Source: Anaeramoeba flamelloides
Taxonomy: Eukaryota; Metamonada; Anaeramoebidae
Assembly: GCA_027625915.1 (NCBI GenBank)
Contig: JANTQA010000075.1
Span: 1,488,001-1,552,000 of the forward strand
DNA length: 64,000 bases
Direction of reading: 5' to 3'
How positions within the stretch are numbered: the first letter of the stretch is position 1; each line of letters starts with the position of its first letter. Positions 41,963-53,289 of this stretch are shown in pieces. A model generated the notes under the pieces. That model searched no databases. It was not told where the DNA came from and saw only the letters and a program-made list of their open reading frames with translations. Both the position numbers and the translations under genes were made by a program.

Positions 41963-43927
41963 ATGTCAATTAAAGTCAATGTATCCGTAGGATCTCGTAA
42001 AAGAGAAGAAGTGATTATCACTCCAAATACAAAATTGAGTGAGATCGTCCAAGAAGTATGTAAGCGAAACAAATTAAAAGGCAATTATCTTTTAAAATAT
42101 CAAAAAAAGCCACTTGACTCAAGCTTACCATTCCGATTGACAGGCTTGCCAAGAGGAGCAAGGTTTGTCTTGTCTTCGGATAAAAAACGAACTGGAAAAG
42201 TATTGATCGCACTAGATCTCGAGAATGGAGAAAGGTCAACGAAAGAGTTTTTCTCAAACTCCACCTTATGGAATATTGTCAGGCAATTTGATCAGCAACT
42301 TTCCCCAACGTTTGAACTGGCGGGCTTAGTTCGGCAAAGTATGACCAAGAAGGAAAAAAAGCAGCTTGTCAAAAAAAAGCTCAGGGGAAACAAGCCTAGC
42401 AGATTGAAGGCATTCAAAAACAAATCGAAAACCGATCGCAGCAAAGTCGAAATTAAAAAAAAACTCTTGAGCAATTTTTGGATGAAGCCCGTTCTGGTCT
42501 TCACAAACGAAGATTTCGTTGGGGTCGAGAAATTACAAAAAACAACCTTAGACACAATAGGAATCACATCAGGGAATGCCCGTTTTAGGTATTCAACACA
42601 AATATCTGAGATTACCTTGGGAAATGCAATCGAAATTTATTGTTTAACAAAGCCTTACAAAGAAGCACAACTAAAAAACAAACCAAACCAAACAACAACG
42701 ATTCAAAAAAGGAAGGAAAAAACAAAAGAAAAAACAAAAGAAAAAACAAAAGAAAAACAAAAACATAAAGAAGAAGAAAGTCAAAACAAAAACAAAAACC
42801 AAAATGAAAAGGAAACCCAACAAGAAGAAAGAAAGAAAAAAAAACTCGAACAAAGAAAAAAAACTGAAGAATTATTGCACAAAAGAAGACTGAAGCAAAA
42901 AGAAGATGAAGAAGAAAAAAGAAAACAAAAAGAAAAATCCCGTTTACAGGAATTGGAGATGCTCAAAAAGCAAGGAGAAGAATTCAGAAGAAAGCAAGAA
43001 ACAAAGAAACGGGAATTGTTACAGAAGCAAGCATACTCAAATAATAATAATAATAATTATCAAAGCCAAACGGGCAATTTTAATCAGGAGGACGAAACAA
43101 CAAAAATCTACCAGGCAAGCAAAGAAAATTCAACATTTATTAGCAACCAAAGGAAAAAAATAATTGAAAGAAAAAAAGAATTAGAAAGGCAGAGGGAAGA
43201 AAAGGAATTAAAGCAATTAGAAAAATTCCAAGAAAAGACATTTGATCAAAGAGAAATCATTGTAATTGGGCCACCAGATACATCCGAAGGCATTGACGAC
43301 TTTATTTTACCAGACAAATATTTTAAGCATACAAAGAAAGATGTCAAATATTTGGCGATAACCAATCAACAAAAAATTGAGCAAATGTCACAATTTACAA
43401 CACGAGAGCAAAGAGAAAATAAGAAAAAAAATACACGGCAATACAAAAAGGTATTAATCAAATTTATGTTCCCAGATCGGTTATCAATACAAGCAAGCTT
43501 CCACCCAAGAGAAAAAATCCAAATTTTATATGACTTTGTTCGCTTTGTGTTAAATCAGGATTATAAGCAAATGAACTTTGATCTGTTCACGACACCCCCC
43601 AAATACATTTTGTCTCAATTCGAAAAAACATTACGCGACGAAAATTTAATCCCACGGTGTATGATATATATATCCTTCTCGAACAAATCTTTGAAAACCA
43701 GCGAATTGGTACAAAGAAAGCTCATCGATAATATAATCGATGATATAGTTGCTAGAGAGCTGCAAAGAGAAGACCTATTATTGGAAAAAAAGAGAATAGA
43801 GCAAAGAAATTTGAATAATACAAATAAAAACAAACAAGTTTTAGGTTCTGGTAAAAAGTCACAAAAGAAAAAGAAAAAGAAAAAGAAAAATAATGATAGT
43901 AAAATTAAAAAATTGATCAGATTTTAA
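41963..43927 (+). CDS. ASPSCR1: TUG / ASPSCR1 / UBX4-type p97 (CDC48) adaptor
   Basis: A 654-residue single-exon gene. Residues 1-75 are a TUG ubiquitin-like domain (ITPNTKLSEIVQEVCKRN, then YLLKYQKKPLDSSLPFRLTG), followed by the second ubiquitin-like region (VLIALDLENGERSTKEFFSN, 80-215). Residues 230-345 are a long charged coiled coil of KEKTKEKTKEK type, and a short Asn run lies near 355. Residues 493-575 are a UBX domain; its loop has TTPPKYIL, as in TUG proteins, in place of the FPR motif of other UBX domains. A Lys-rich tail (about 636-654) may be a nuclear signal. Family members bind and disassemble p97 hexamers and tether vesicle cargo at the Golgi/ER-Golgi intermediate; metazoan TUG holds GLUT4 vesicles. 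The start is the first ATG and matches the family N-terminus. Function by homology is secure to the family, not to a cargo. Confidence 0.93.
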   Translation: MSIKVNVSVGSRKREEVIITPNTKLSEIVQEVCKRNKLKGNYLLKYQKKPLDSSLPFRLTGLPRGARFVLSSDKKRTGKVLIALDLENGERSTKEFFSNSTLWNIVRQFDQQLSPTFELAGLVRQSMTKKEKKQLVKKKLRGNKPSRLKAFKNKSKTDRSKVEIKKKLLSNFWMKPVLVFTNEDFVGVEKLQKTTLDTIGITSGNARFRYSTQISEITLGNAIEIYCLTKPYKEAQLKNKPNQTTTIQKRKEKTKEKTKEKTKEKQKHKEEESQNKNKNQNEKETQQEERKKKKLEQRKKTEELLHKRRLKQKEDEEEKRKQKEKSRLQELEMLKKQGEEFRRKQETKKRELLQKQAYSNNNNNNYQSQTGNFNQEDETTKIYQASKENSTFISNQRKKIIERKKELERQREEKELKQLEKFQEKTFDQREIIVIGPPDTSEGIDDFILPDKYFKHTKKDVKYLAITNQQKIEQMSQFTTREQRENKKKNTRQYKKVLIKFMFPDRLSIQASFHPREKIQILYDFVRFVLNQDYKQMNFDLFTTPPKYILSQFEKTLRDENLIPRCMIYISFSNKSLKTSELVQRKLIDNIIDDIVARELQREDLLLEKKRIEQRNLNNTNKNKQVLGSGKKSQKKKKKKKKNNDSKIKKLIRF

Positions 43928-44154
43928 ATTTGTTTAGATCTATATATTGATAATTATGAATATTCTAATTCTTAATTTATTTTTTTTATTTCCTCAACAG
44001 ATTTCAAAATTATGAAAACCATTTATCTTTTTTTTTTTTTTTTTTTAAACTTTAAAATCTTTAAAGTATTTTAATAAAAAAATCAAATTGTAAATCATGT
44101 ATATTTCTTAGAACCATAATATTTGTTATTTTATTGAAAATCCAAATATGATAT

Positions 44155-44350
44155 TAAGTGACTAGTATTTTTTTAAAAATAAAATGAAATCTTGGAAAGA
44201 TCTCTAAATTTTTTTTATAATTTTTGTTTTGACTTGGGAGATAGATGAGTTAACAAAATTTAAACAATTTATTAATTTGAGTCTATTTTTAGAAATCCAA
44301 AAATTTAGATATTTGTTTATAAAACTCAAAAAAGTAACCTTTTATTTTAA
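44155..44350 (+). repeat. Dispersed repeat M, copy 1
   Basis: Aligns directly to 61910-62105: shared TTTTAAAAATA, AATTTATTAATTTGAGT and the end CAAAAAAGTAACCTTTTATT. Non-coding. Confidence 0.55.
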
Positions 44351-44362
44351 TTACAGTCGAGT

Positions 44363-44565
44363 TACAGTCAGTTCCACTTTTTAGATACAATTTCAAGAAA
44401 ATTAAAGGGAAAAAAAAATCTCAAATCAAAGTATATTTATTGGAATTTTTTTTTTAAAAAAAAACTATTTTGCTCAAAATTGAAATTTTTGTTCCTGAAT
44501 TTGAGATCATTTTTGTGTCTTAAATTTCGTTGAAAGTTTGGTTCTTATGAGTGGAACTGACTGTA
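44363..44565. mobile_element. MITE family T, copy 3
   Basis: Left TACAGTCAGTTCCACTTTTT, right AGTGGAACTGACTGTA, TA dinucleotides at both edges. An extra TTACAGTCGAG just before the left end looks like a small duplication of the terminus. Confidence 0.8.
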
Positions 44566-44663
44566 AAAATTAAATTTTGATAAAAGTTAAGTAAACATTC
44601 TAACCAAATGTACATTTTTATAATTATATATACTGAAATTTCTAATTTTTATTTTCAGAAGTC

Positions 44664-44832
44664 TACCTGTATTTGAATTAAAAATGGGAACATATTTACC
44701 TCAATAGTAATTTTCCATTTTCTAATGGAGTTTTTAAATTACTACCTATTTCTTTGAGAACTCAATTTATTATTGAAAAATATAAAAAAGGAAGTGAAAA
44801 TTTTTTCCCATTTATAATTCAAACACCAGTAT
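44664..44832. mobile_element. MITE family C, copy at 44.7 kb
   Basis: Left TACCTGTATTTGAATTAAAA, right TATAATTCAAACACCAGTA, about 169 bp, inner arm AAGTGAAAATTTTTTCCC. Confidence 0.7.
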
Positions 44833-45319
44833 ACAATATTTCGAATAAAAATAAAAGAAAAAGAAAAAAATAAAATAAAATGTTTGGAAACTTCAAATTT
44901 TCACGAAAAAGTTGATTTAAATATGATAAAAAATCATTAAACGTTGTAACAAAAAATACTATATTTTCTTAATTATCTCTTATCTCAATGGATTAAATAG
45001 ATTTGTTCTAATTTTTTTTGAATCAAAAAAAGTCTTCAGGAGATTAAAGACGGGTGTCTCTTTAGTTTGGTTTCTTGAACTTTATTGTTGAATTTTCCAA
45101 CAATAATAACGATATAAATTGTGATCTTGAATTTTTTTTTTTATATTGGTTCATATTTAAATCAAAAAAAACTTAACTGATTAAAACAAAAGGCTATTAA
45201 AAAGAGATAATTATGTCCTTATGAGATACTATGCTATTAGATTATGAAATGTGTTGTTTGTGAAAATTTTTTGGAGAATTTGATGGGTTTCCAATTGACA
45301 CCCTTATCCGGAAATTGGT

Positions 45320-45740
45320 TACCATTTAGGAAAAAAAGTAAAAACAGGATTAACGGTTTAACGCAGTTTTTAATTGGAAACCTTTCTGCAATTTATTGTA
45401 AAATCAATTCAAAAAAGAAACCAATTAACCTCAAAGAATAATCACTTATATTATTTTCAATCAATCCAACAAAAAGAATTGAAATCTTCTTTATTATAGA
45501 AATTATTGGTGTGGTTTTGGAGATCGAAAAAAAAGTCAATTTTTTGTATAAATTTTTAATAATTTATCAATGAAAGAAAAACCCTTACCAAAAGATAGTA
45601 TTAAAAAAATGGTGATTGTGGCGAATACTTCATTTTGTCTTTAGTCATTTATTTCTTCTTTTTTTTATTGTTCTAGCTTTTCAGATACAGATTCTATTGA
45701 AATTTTCAATTTAAAAACATGTTGAACTTTTTTTTCCCAA
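45320..45740. mobile_element. MITE family B, copy upstream of RCC1-BTB gene 2
   Basis: Left AGGAAAAAAAGTAAAAACAG and TTTTTAATTGGAAACCTTTC; right ATTTAAAAACATGTTGAACT. It ends about 75 bp before the start codon of the next gene, so it probably lies inside that gene's promoter or leader. Confidence 0.7.
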
Positions 45741-45815
45741 ATATTTAATACTTTTAAAATCATTTTTTCACTTTTTTCCATTTGTTTGTGTTTAAAAAAA
45801 ATTTATCGTCAAACA

Positions 45816-48800
45816 ATGTCACTAAATACACCTAATTCCAAAATCTTTGTAAGTGGCCCACATAAAAAGTTAAGTTATCTTTTTGACGATCAAAATAAAT
45901 GCAAACTGCCTTATTGGAGTTGCGAAAGCATAATCAAAAGCCCAAACAAAGTCAAAAAAATACTCATTGGTGGAGTAGACCATTCAACTTTTTTGGTTTG
46001 GAAAGGAGAAAACAAATTAGAAATTAATCGATTTGATTCTGAAAAAAAAATAATCAAAAAAAGAAAATTCGATTTGAAAAACCAACAAATCAAGGACATC
46101 CAGTCTGGTGGTTCAACTTTTTTAATTTTGGTCCAGTCTGGAAAAGTTTACTCCTTAGCGGATTCACAGGAAGCAATGCATTGTGAAATTCCTTTATCCA
46201 ACCCAGAAAAAAGTACTTTTGAGGAATTACGATCCATCCCTTTTTTTAATAAAGAGGAAAATAATCTTCAGGTTGAATCAATAGTAATGTGCCGCTATTC
46301 AAACTACTATTTGTGTAAAGGTGGCGTTCTTTATGGAAATGGTTTTAATAAAGGTAAGATAAGAAAATTCTTTTTTTTTCATTTCTTTTCTTTTCTTTTC
46401 TTTTCAAGATTTAAGTTAAAAAAAACAATAAGATCTGAGAGAAAACAAAAGAAATATAAAAAAAAAAAAAACACGAGTCTTGTCTGATTCTTTTTATTGT
46501 GTCTTGTAAAATATTACCGCCTTTTCAGAAAAAATGGGAAAAAATTTTCACTTCCATTCAATTTACCTTTTTTTCTTCTACAAATAGAGAAATTTTCCAA
46601 ACAAATAAATTGTAATTTGTGATCTCTCTTTACTTGTTTGGTACCTTGTTTATTGCTATATATTTTATCGTATGTATTGGTATTTATTGGGTGAACTAAA
46701 AATCCGATGTGAAGCGAATATTTGAAGAACTGAAATTTGATCCCATTTAAATTTCAAATACATTCAGAAAAATTTCAAAACAAACTCCATATTTTTTCAA
46801 TCATAAACATGGAAACTATCAAGAAACTCTTATCCGTTCTAATTAAGAACACTTTTTGAAGGTTCCAAATCTATTTGTTTAAACCTAATTAAATACTGGT
46901 ATATGAATAATAAATAGGATAAAATTTTCTCTTCCATTCAATTTACCTTTTTTTCTTTTACAAATGAAGAAATTTTCCAAACAAATAAATTGTCATTTGT
47001 GATCTCTATTTACTTATTTTACCCTTTTTTATTGCCATATATTGAGAAAATGTGCTGGGGTATGTTGGGTGAGCTGAGAACCATAAATAAAAGAATTTTG
47101 ATTAATAAAAAAGAAAATTAAAAATGAAGTGAAAATTTTATCCCATTTATTATTCAAATACCAGTAGAAGCCTAACTTCTATAAAACACAATTATTGGAT
47201 TTTCAAAAAAGTAGGGAATATGTTTTTTTTAATTTTTTTTCAATTTAAAGTCTCCGATTATGGAAATGGGAAAAAAGATTATTTATTTGTGTATCAAATA
47301 GAAAATAATATATTTTCAAAGTCACCAATAAAGTAAAGATAAAAAAAATATATTAATAGAAAAAAAATCAAAAAAAATGTTAACAATTATCAAAAATTAG
47401 AGGTTTTGATGATATCTATGTCTTAAGTTACGATAAAGTTGCAAAAATCGCGATTATTTTTATCAAATCGAGAAGTTTTAGAAAATTGAGATAATTTAAT
47501 ATATCACGATAATATGGCAAATCGTGATATTATATAAAAATCGCGATAATTATTAAAAAATCATGGAAAAATGCCAAAATATTGTGATTAAAAATTTAAT
47601 CGCGATATAATAGTTGATGACTTTGAGAACTAATACAGCAATATTTTTAAAAAGAAAAATTTTCTTTGATCAAAAAACTAGATTATAATGTGAAAAAAAG
47701 TCATTCGTTTAAAAAACCTTAAAAAAAAACTCTTGATTGAATCAAGGATAAGATCCAAGAGTTTTTATTGTATTTTCTTTTGATTTGGTTTACAAGCCTA
47801 TCGATCCTTTAGATCAACAGCAATAATTACAAAAGATAAATAAATATTTTCTCAGTCAATCATGGTGTTTGAAATTGCCTTGAATAATTAGCTTCTAAAG
47901 CAACCAACCCTTCACCTGTTCTTTAAAGAATGTGTTCTTCTGTTAAAATATTTTTAATATTCTCAGAAAGCTGAAAGGGTGTATGTATAACTATTCAAAA
48001 GATTTCACAACAACCTAGCCATATGATCACCAATTATTAAGATTTTTTGTAAATTTGTTTTCTTCTTCTTATTCTTCTTCTTCAGGTATCTTTGTATTGA
48101 ACAGAAAACACAGCTAGACTTTAAAGGGTTTTTTTGATCGATCACTAATAAGAAGGAAAATTACTCTTTCTTCTATTTGGTTATTTAATTTGTGAATATA
48201 ATAACCCCATTTTAAAAAAACACATCTATCTTATATTAAAGTACATTGTTGAAATGGATAATTATTAGTTTGATCATAAAATTTGTTTGATATTTTATAT
48301 TTTGTTAAAAAAAAATGAAATGAAAATTTTTTTTCAACTCATCCAAAAATTTTCATTATTTTGTTTTCTTACTTTTCTTTTATATCCCTCTTCTATTTTA
48401 GTGAAACGCATGTAATTAGTTCGTTAACAATTATTTTCAAACCAAAAAAAAATAAAAATAAAAATGATTTTTTTCAAAAGTGAAATTTTCAAAATGAGAA
48501 TTTTGTATTGACAATTTTAGTTAATGGTTACACACTCATTCCGAAATCAAAAAGCATATTGAAGATACCTTTTGGAAAATTCACAAAATTTCCAAAATTT
48601 CATGATCGCAAAGACAACTTTTTTTAATTTAAAGGGTGTTCTGTGTATATTCTTATTTCTGATTAGCCAACTAAAAAGAATAAATTTTATATAATAGCTC
48701 TTTCCTTAATTACTGGATTTTTAAAATCAACTTTTTGAAAAATTTTAAAATATTGAAATAAAACCAAACCTGAAAAAAAATCTCAATAGAAAAACTATTA

Positions 48801-48950
48801 GTGCCTTATTTTTGATTAAAAATGCATATCAATCAATTGCACTTTCCTTGTCAAATTCTTAAGCGGAAAACTTATTTTTTCAAAAATACTATTTTCAAAC
48901 ATCCTATAAAAGATAAAATAAGTTCCAGATATAACAACTGGGAATCAAAG

Positions 48951-49033
<83 letters not shown>

Positions 49034-51658
49034 TCTTTTGTCATGTTTGGATCATTGTAGGTCTTAAGGGGCTAGTCTCTATTATTTTTTTTTTGACGAA
49101 TTTCGAAATAAGGATTCCTTATCTAGAAATATATTTAATATTTAAAATAAACTGGGTTTTTCAAATCAAAGTCATTGGCAAAAAATTTTCTCAGCCTCAA
49201 TTAAATTTAGGTAAAAAAATTTAATAGAGATTAGTCCATTAAAGTGAATCGTTGCCTGAAAAAAAATACAAATTGAGTTTGATCTCAAATTCCAAAAAAA
49301 AACATTTTTTAGTATTATTATGATCGAAGAAGTGTAAAATTATACTCTAAGTGACCTTTTTCTTAAATTTTCTCAAATGTAATTTAAGCCTAAAATCATA
49401 TATTTCGAGGTTATTCAAGGAAATGATATACCATATTATTTATATTTGTTCAAAAGTTAAAAAAAAAAATTGACAAGAAAAAAATAAGAAAAAACAATTA
49501 ACAAGTTTTTCTAAGAATCCATTGGTAAAAATCTAAAAAAAAAAAACTAATACTATATTTTAATTAAAAATGCCCAAAAATCACATCCATAGTACTTTTG
49601 GTTTATTTGATGTAATTTGATAGTTGATCATGAATGTTCATTTGAGAGGTGGTTGTTTAATTGTTGTAATTTTTTTATTCTTTTTTGATCTAATTTGCCT
49701 AACCCTTTGGTATTTTTTGACTTTGCTTTTACTTTTTTATTTTCAAGTTACAAATACTTTTGTTTTTCAGAATTCCATTATTAACAAGTAACTGCTTGCT
49801 CTTTTTTCTTTGTAACTCTTCTTTTCAATAAAAAGAAAATTCAGTTAGGGTAAAAAATGAAAAAAAAAGTTTTTTTTTATTATTTATTATTCTTGAACAA
49901 AAAAAAAAAAAATAAAATAAAAAAAAATGGTTCTTGGTATAAAAGAAATAAGATAAGATCCATAATAAATAGTTTATTATTGTTGTTTTTGAATTTTTCT
50001 TTGTTTTTATTTTTTCATTGGTATTTGTCTTAAATAAGCTCCAAAATTTTCTTTCAAATATTATAGACAAAACCAAAAGGACATTAAAAAAGTCAAATGA
50101 TAAAAAAAAAACTATCAAATTAACCAATTTGTAATTATACATTTAGCTAAAAATAATTTATATGAAGTTCAAAAATTACTCATTTTCATTTTTTTTAAAA
50201 ATTTTTTCAAAAAATCAAACCAACAATTCAAATAAAAAAAAAAATAAAATAAAAAAAGGAAAACTTGGGGATGGTACCAATAACGATCATAAAAATATTC
50301 CAGTGTTTATCTTTAAAGGGGTTAAAAGGGTTTTTGGGGGAATTGGCGCTTCACACATTTTTTTGATAACAACAAATAATGAATTGTATTCTTGTGGATG
50401 TAATAAAAACGGACAATTGGCACTAGGAAATAAGGAAGAACAGAATTCTCCACAAAAAGTTCCAAATTGGAATGGAAGTGAAATTTCTGAAATTTGTTGT
50501 TCTTCCAGTCATTCAATTTTAATTACAAATGAAGGAAAAGCATGTAGTTGTGGATCTGGAAAATATAATGGAATAGGAGAAGAGAAGACAATTTTCACAG
50601 AAATCCCAAAACTTCAAAACAAGCAAATTACCAAAATTAATGCAGGTTTAAATATGACTTTAACTTTAACATATGAGGTTGAATTATTTGGTTGGGGTTT
50701 TACGAAAGATAATAAACCAACTGATCAATACCAATTACATATACAAAAGAAGGGAAGAGGGGGGGGAGAAGAAGAAGAAAAAGAAGAAAAGGAAGAAAAA
50801 GAAGAAGAAGAAGAAAGAGCAATATGGGACAAACCAAGAAAAATAAATTTACCCCAAATTTTCCAAAATAATTTCAACATCAATTTAATTCCTTTAGAAA
50901 TATCATGTGGATCTGAATCAATCTTTATTTATCCAAAAAAACAAATAAATGCTATCTTATATGATTTCAAAACTTTATTTGATTCAAAAAAGTATGGTAA
51001 TTCAAAATTAATATTATCGAATCGAAACGAAATCCCAATTCATAAATTAATAGTTGAATTACGGACTAATTTAAAACTGGATGAAATTCAAAAAATAATT
51101 AACACAAATAATTTTTTGATGCAAGAGATAATTTCATTTTTAAAATGGGTTTATTTTGATGAATTAGAAAACGAAAAAGCAACTAAATCAATATTCAAAT
51201 CATTAAATTTAAGTTTCCCTCCAAAAAAAATTGATTATTCAATAAAAAATGTTTTGATAAAATTATTTAATAATGAGGATGAAAAGGAAATTCTGAAAAG
51301 GGATGAGGACGAGGACGAGGATGAGGACGAAGACATAGATGAAGTTGAATATACAAAAATTGGAATACATAAATTAATTTTATTAACAAGATCGGGATTA
51401 TTTAGAGATATGTTTGATAATTTAAATGAAAAGGAAAACAATATCAACCAAATTAGAGACTATACTGGAAAGTCACAAGAAAGTCTTGAAATTTTACTAA
51501 AATATTTTTATACAGATAAAATTGAATTAATTGACGGGTGTGATCCCCAATTAGTTGTACAAGAATTAGAGGATTCAATAGAATATTATCAACTAAATGA
51601 AAATTCTAATTTATTACAAGAATTAAAAAGGATTAAAAATATCTATAACCTTATTTAA
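45816..51658 (+). CDS. RCC1-BTB protein 2, two exons around a 3.9 kb intron
   Basis: Exon 1 is 45816-46353 and exon 2 50259-51658; the intron has a GTAAGA donor and an AAAAAAAG acceptor in phase 1. The joined product is 645 residues. The join completes a broken RCC1 repeat: exon 1 ends GGVLYGNGFNKG and exon 2 continues KLGDGTNNDHKNIP, the usual RCC1 order, and the Gly codon is split 1+2. Residues 1-435 are RCC1-like repeats with an acidic Glu/Lys insertion at about 345-367; two BTB-like domains follow, the first with IPIHKLIVELRTN and FLKWVYFDE, the second with IGIHKLILLTRSGLFRDMF and ILLKYFYTDKIEL. An Asp/Glu run sits in the second BTB at the same place as in the paralogue at 4739-6403. Start ATG is the second in frame, chosen because MSLNTPNSKIFVSG matches the paralogue's beginning; a start at 45786 is non-canonical. 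Partner unknown. Confidence 0.92.
46537..46700 (+). repeat. Partial duplicate of the neighbouring MITE C
   Basis: About 160 bp (TTTTCACTTCCATTCAATTT, AATTTTCCAAACAAATAAAT, GTGATCTCTCTTTACTTGTT) repeating 46921-47085 in direct orientation, without the terminal motif. It is either a truncated second insertion or a local duplication. Confidence 0.65.
46894..47166. mobile_element. MITE family C, longest copy
   Basis: Left TACTGGTATATGAATAATAA, right TTATTATTCAAATACCAGTA, near-perfect for 35-40 bp including GGGATAAAATTTTCACTTC-type arms; 273 bp. The best preserved copy of the family in the window. Confidence 0.8.
47430..47612. repeat. Palindromic block rich in TCGCGA / ATCACGAT
   Basis: In about 180 bp there are three AATCGCGAT motifs (near 47457, 47539 and 47598) and a perfect 10-bp stem ATATCACGAT / ATCGTGATAT around a 10-bp loop at about 47501-47530. 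CG dinucleotides are otherwise rare here. Possibly the core of a decayed palindromic element. Confidence 0.6.
48957..49030 (+). repeat. (AC)37 microsatellite
   Basis: 74 uninterrupted bases of AC dinucleotide within the intron; the only AC microsatellite of this length in the window. The Thr-His frame through it is not a gene. Confidence 0.97.
49057..49246. mobile_element. MITE family I, short copy 1
   Basis: Left AAGGGGCTAGTCTCTATTAT, right TTTAATAGAGATTAGTCCAT; about 190 bp, interior AATAAGGATTCCTTATCTAG shared with 52541-52718 in reverse and 3476-3580. Confidence 0.75.
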
Positions 51659-52540
51659 AAATAATTTTATAATTTATATTTTCAAATAAATATATCCATT
51701 TTAAAAAAGTGTGAAAAAAAAAGTTGAAAAGGTGTTTCACAGATGATTTTAATTCACTCTTGCAGGTATAGTAAAGGTCACTTTTTTATACTTTTGACAT
51801 TAACTTTTTTAAAAGATTTGTTTCAAAACAGGAATTTTTTTTTGAAACTCATCAAGTTCCACCTTGAAAGAGTAAATTTTTCTAAAAATTATTTATTCAC
51901 CATTTAGCAGACGGTTTTCAAAAAGTGGTGATATAAAAGTTTAAATAATTCATTATAAATATGTTCTATTAACTTTCCAAAACAGTTTTATTGTGGTTTT
52001 TTACGACTTGGCCTTTTTTTTCTCAAAGCTCTTCAACTGTTCTTTTATTTTGCAAATGGTATTATTATTTTTTTTTTTTTTTATCAAGGATCTTGCTTTT
52101 TATTACAATAAATTTCTTAAAAAATAAATTGTGAGTGCATTTATGTTTTTCTTTTCAAAGTACTGATAAATTCAAAAAAAAATGTCAAAGAATCTTTTTA
52201 CAATTTCCTTTTTTTAATTTTTTTTTTTTTAAAACGATATTTTTAATCTAGATTGGAGAAAGGTATTTTTTTTTTTTTTTTTAGTTTCGATTCAAATCCA
52301 CACTCAAAAAGTAATTTACTGTAATTACCAAATCTAATACATTGTAAGTAGTAACGAAAATTTGAAATATGATCAACATATTGATTTGTTGGGGTGAAAA
52401 AAACAATTCAAGGGGTTATATATAATGAATAAACATGAAATAATAAATCTTTAAATCAAGTTTCAAAAAAGAATTAAGGGGGTATTGAAAGATTGAATGT
52501 GAATTTTTTGACATAAAATTGAGAAAAATCTTTTTTTTTT

Positions 52541-52718
52541 TAAGGGCTAATCTCTATTAATTTTTTTTACCGAAATTTAATAGAGATGGAGATAATCTTT
52601 TGCCAATTACTTGGATTTGAAATGCCCTGTTTATTTTCAATATTAAACATAATTCTAGATAAAGAATCCTTATTTAGAAATTGGTCAAAAAAATGAAAGA
52701 GACTAGTCCCTGAATGAA
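52541..52718. mobile_element. MITE family I, short copy 2
   Basis: Left AAGGGCTAATCTCTATTAAT, right AAAGAGACTAGTCCCTGA; about 178 bp. Reverse orientation relative to 49057-49246 (AAGAATCCTTATTTAG interior). Confidence 0.75.
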
Positions 52719-53289
52719 CATGTAAATGAAAAAAAAAAATAATCACAATTTTTTAACATTAAAAACATTCTCAATGAACAACTTTCAAGCTAAATAAATG
52801 TAATGTCAATGGTTTTTGATCATTGGGTTAATTTGGGTGGTTACCTTGTCTCCACAAACCATATAACTGTTTCAGCTCTACTGTGAAAATTTATAATACA
52901 TGGAAATTAGTTGTCGATTTGATAAAATTGTATTTTTTGAAAAAGAAAATTCAATTTCTCTCCTAAGATAAAATTTTCAACTTCTCTTACTTTATTCAAG
53001 TTATTTTTTTTTGTCAAAACCAAGATAAAAATTAAATTTTCAAAAGAAAAGAAATCACAGAAACTCTGGAAACTTGAATGTATTTTTCGATCTTTGATTT
53101 TAAATTGTAAAAACCTTAGATTTTTAACAATTTTGGAAATTGAAGAACCACATTAATGTAAGTTTTTTAATGAATTTATTTGTCAATTTCCAGAGGAACC
53201 AAAAAATGGATCTTATTTTTAATCTTGTATCATAAATTTTATGGTTTAGGATGAGCTTTAATAACCATTTTATGTTTTGTTGTACTCTG

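Larger units (their letters stand above)
43928..45815. other. Intergenic MITE-rich region, no gene
   Basis: Contains repeat M, a family T, a family C and a family B element. The frame at 45244-45441 overlaps the family B left arm and is not coding. Confidence 0.65.
46354..50258 (+). other. 3.9 kb intron of RCC1-BTB gene 2
   Basis: GTAAGATAAG at the start and a purine-rich AAAAAAAG end. Contains a family C element, a partial duplicate of it, a TCGCGA-rich palindromic block, an (AC)37 tract and a family I element, all listed. 47.6-48.9 kb and 49.3-50.2 kb hold nothing recognised; no nested gene was seen. Confidence 0.9.

Noticed and set aside
48822-49067. Open frame with a Thr-His repeat
   Set aside because: It is just the AC microsatellite read in one frame; both flanks are intron sequence.
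50162-50258. Start codon at 50162 for an independent second RCC1-BTB gene
   Set aside because: The first 32 codons are Lys/Asn/Phe-rich intron-like sequence; the RCC1 repeat begins exactly at the acceptor site and is completed by the upstream exon.
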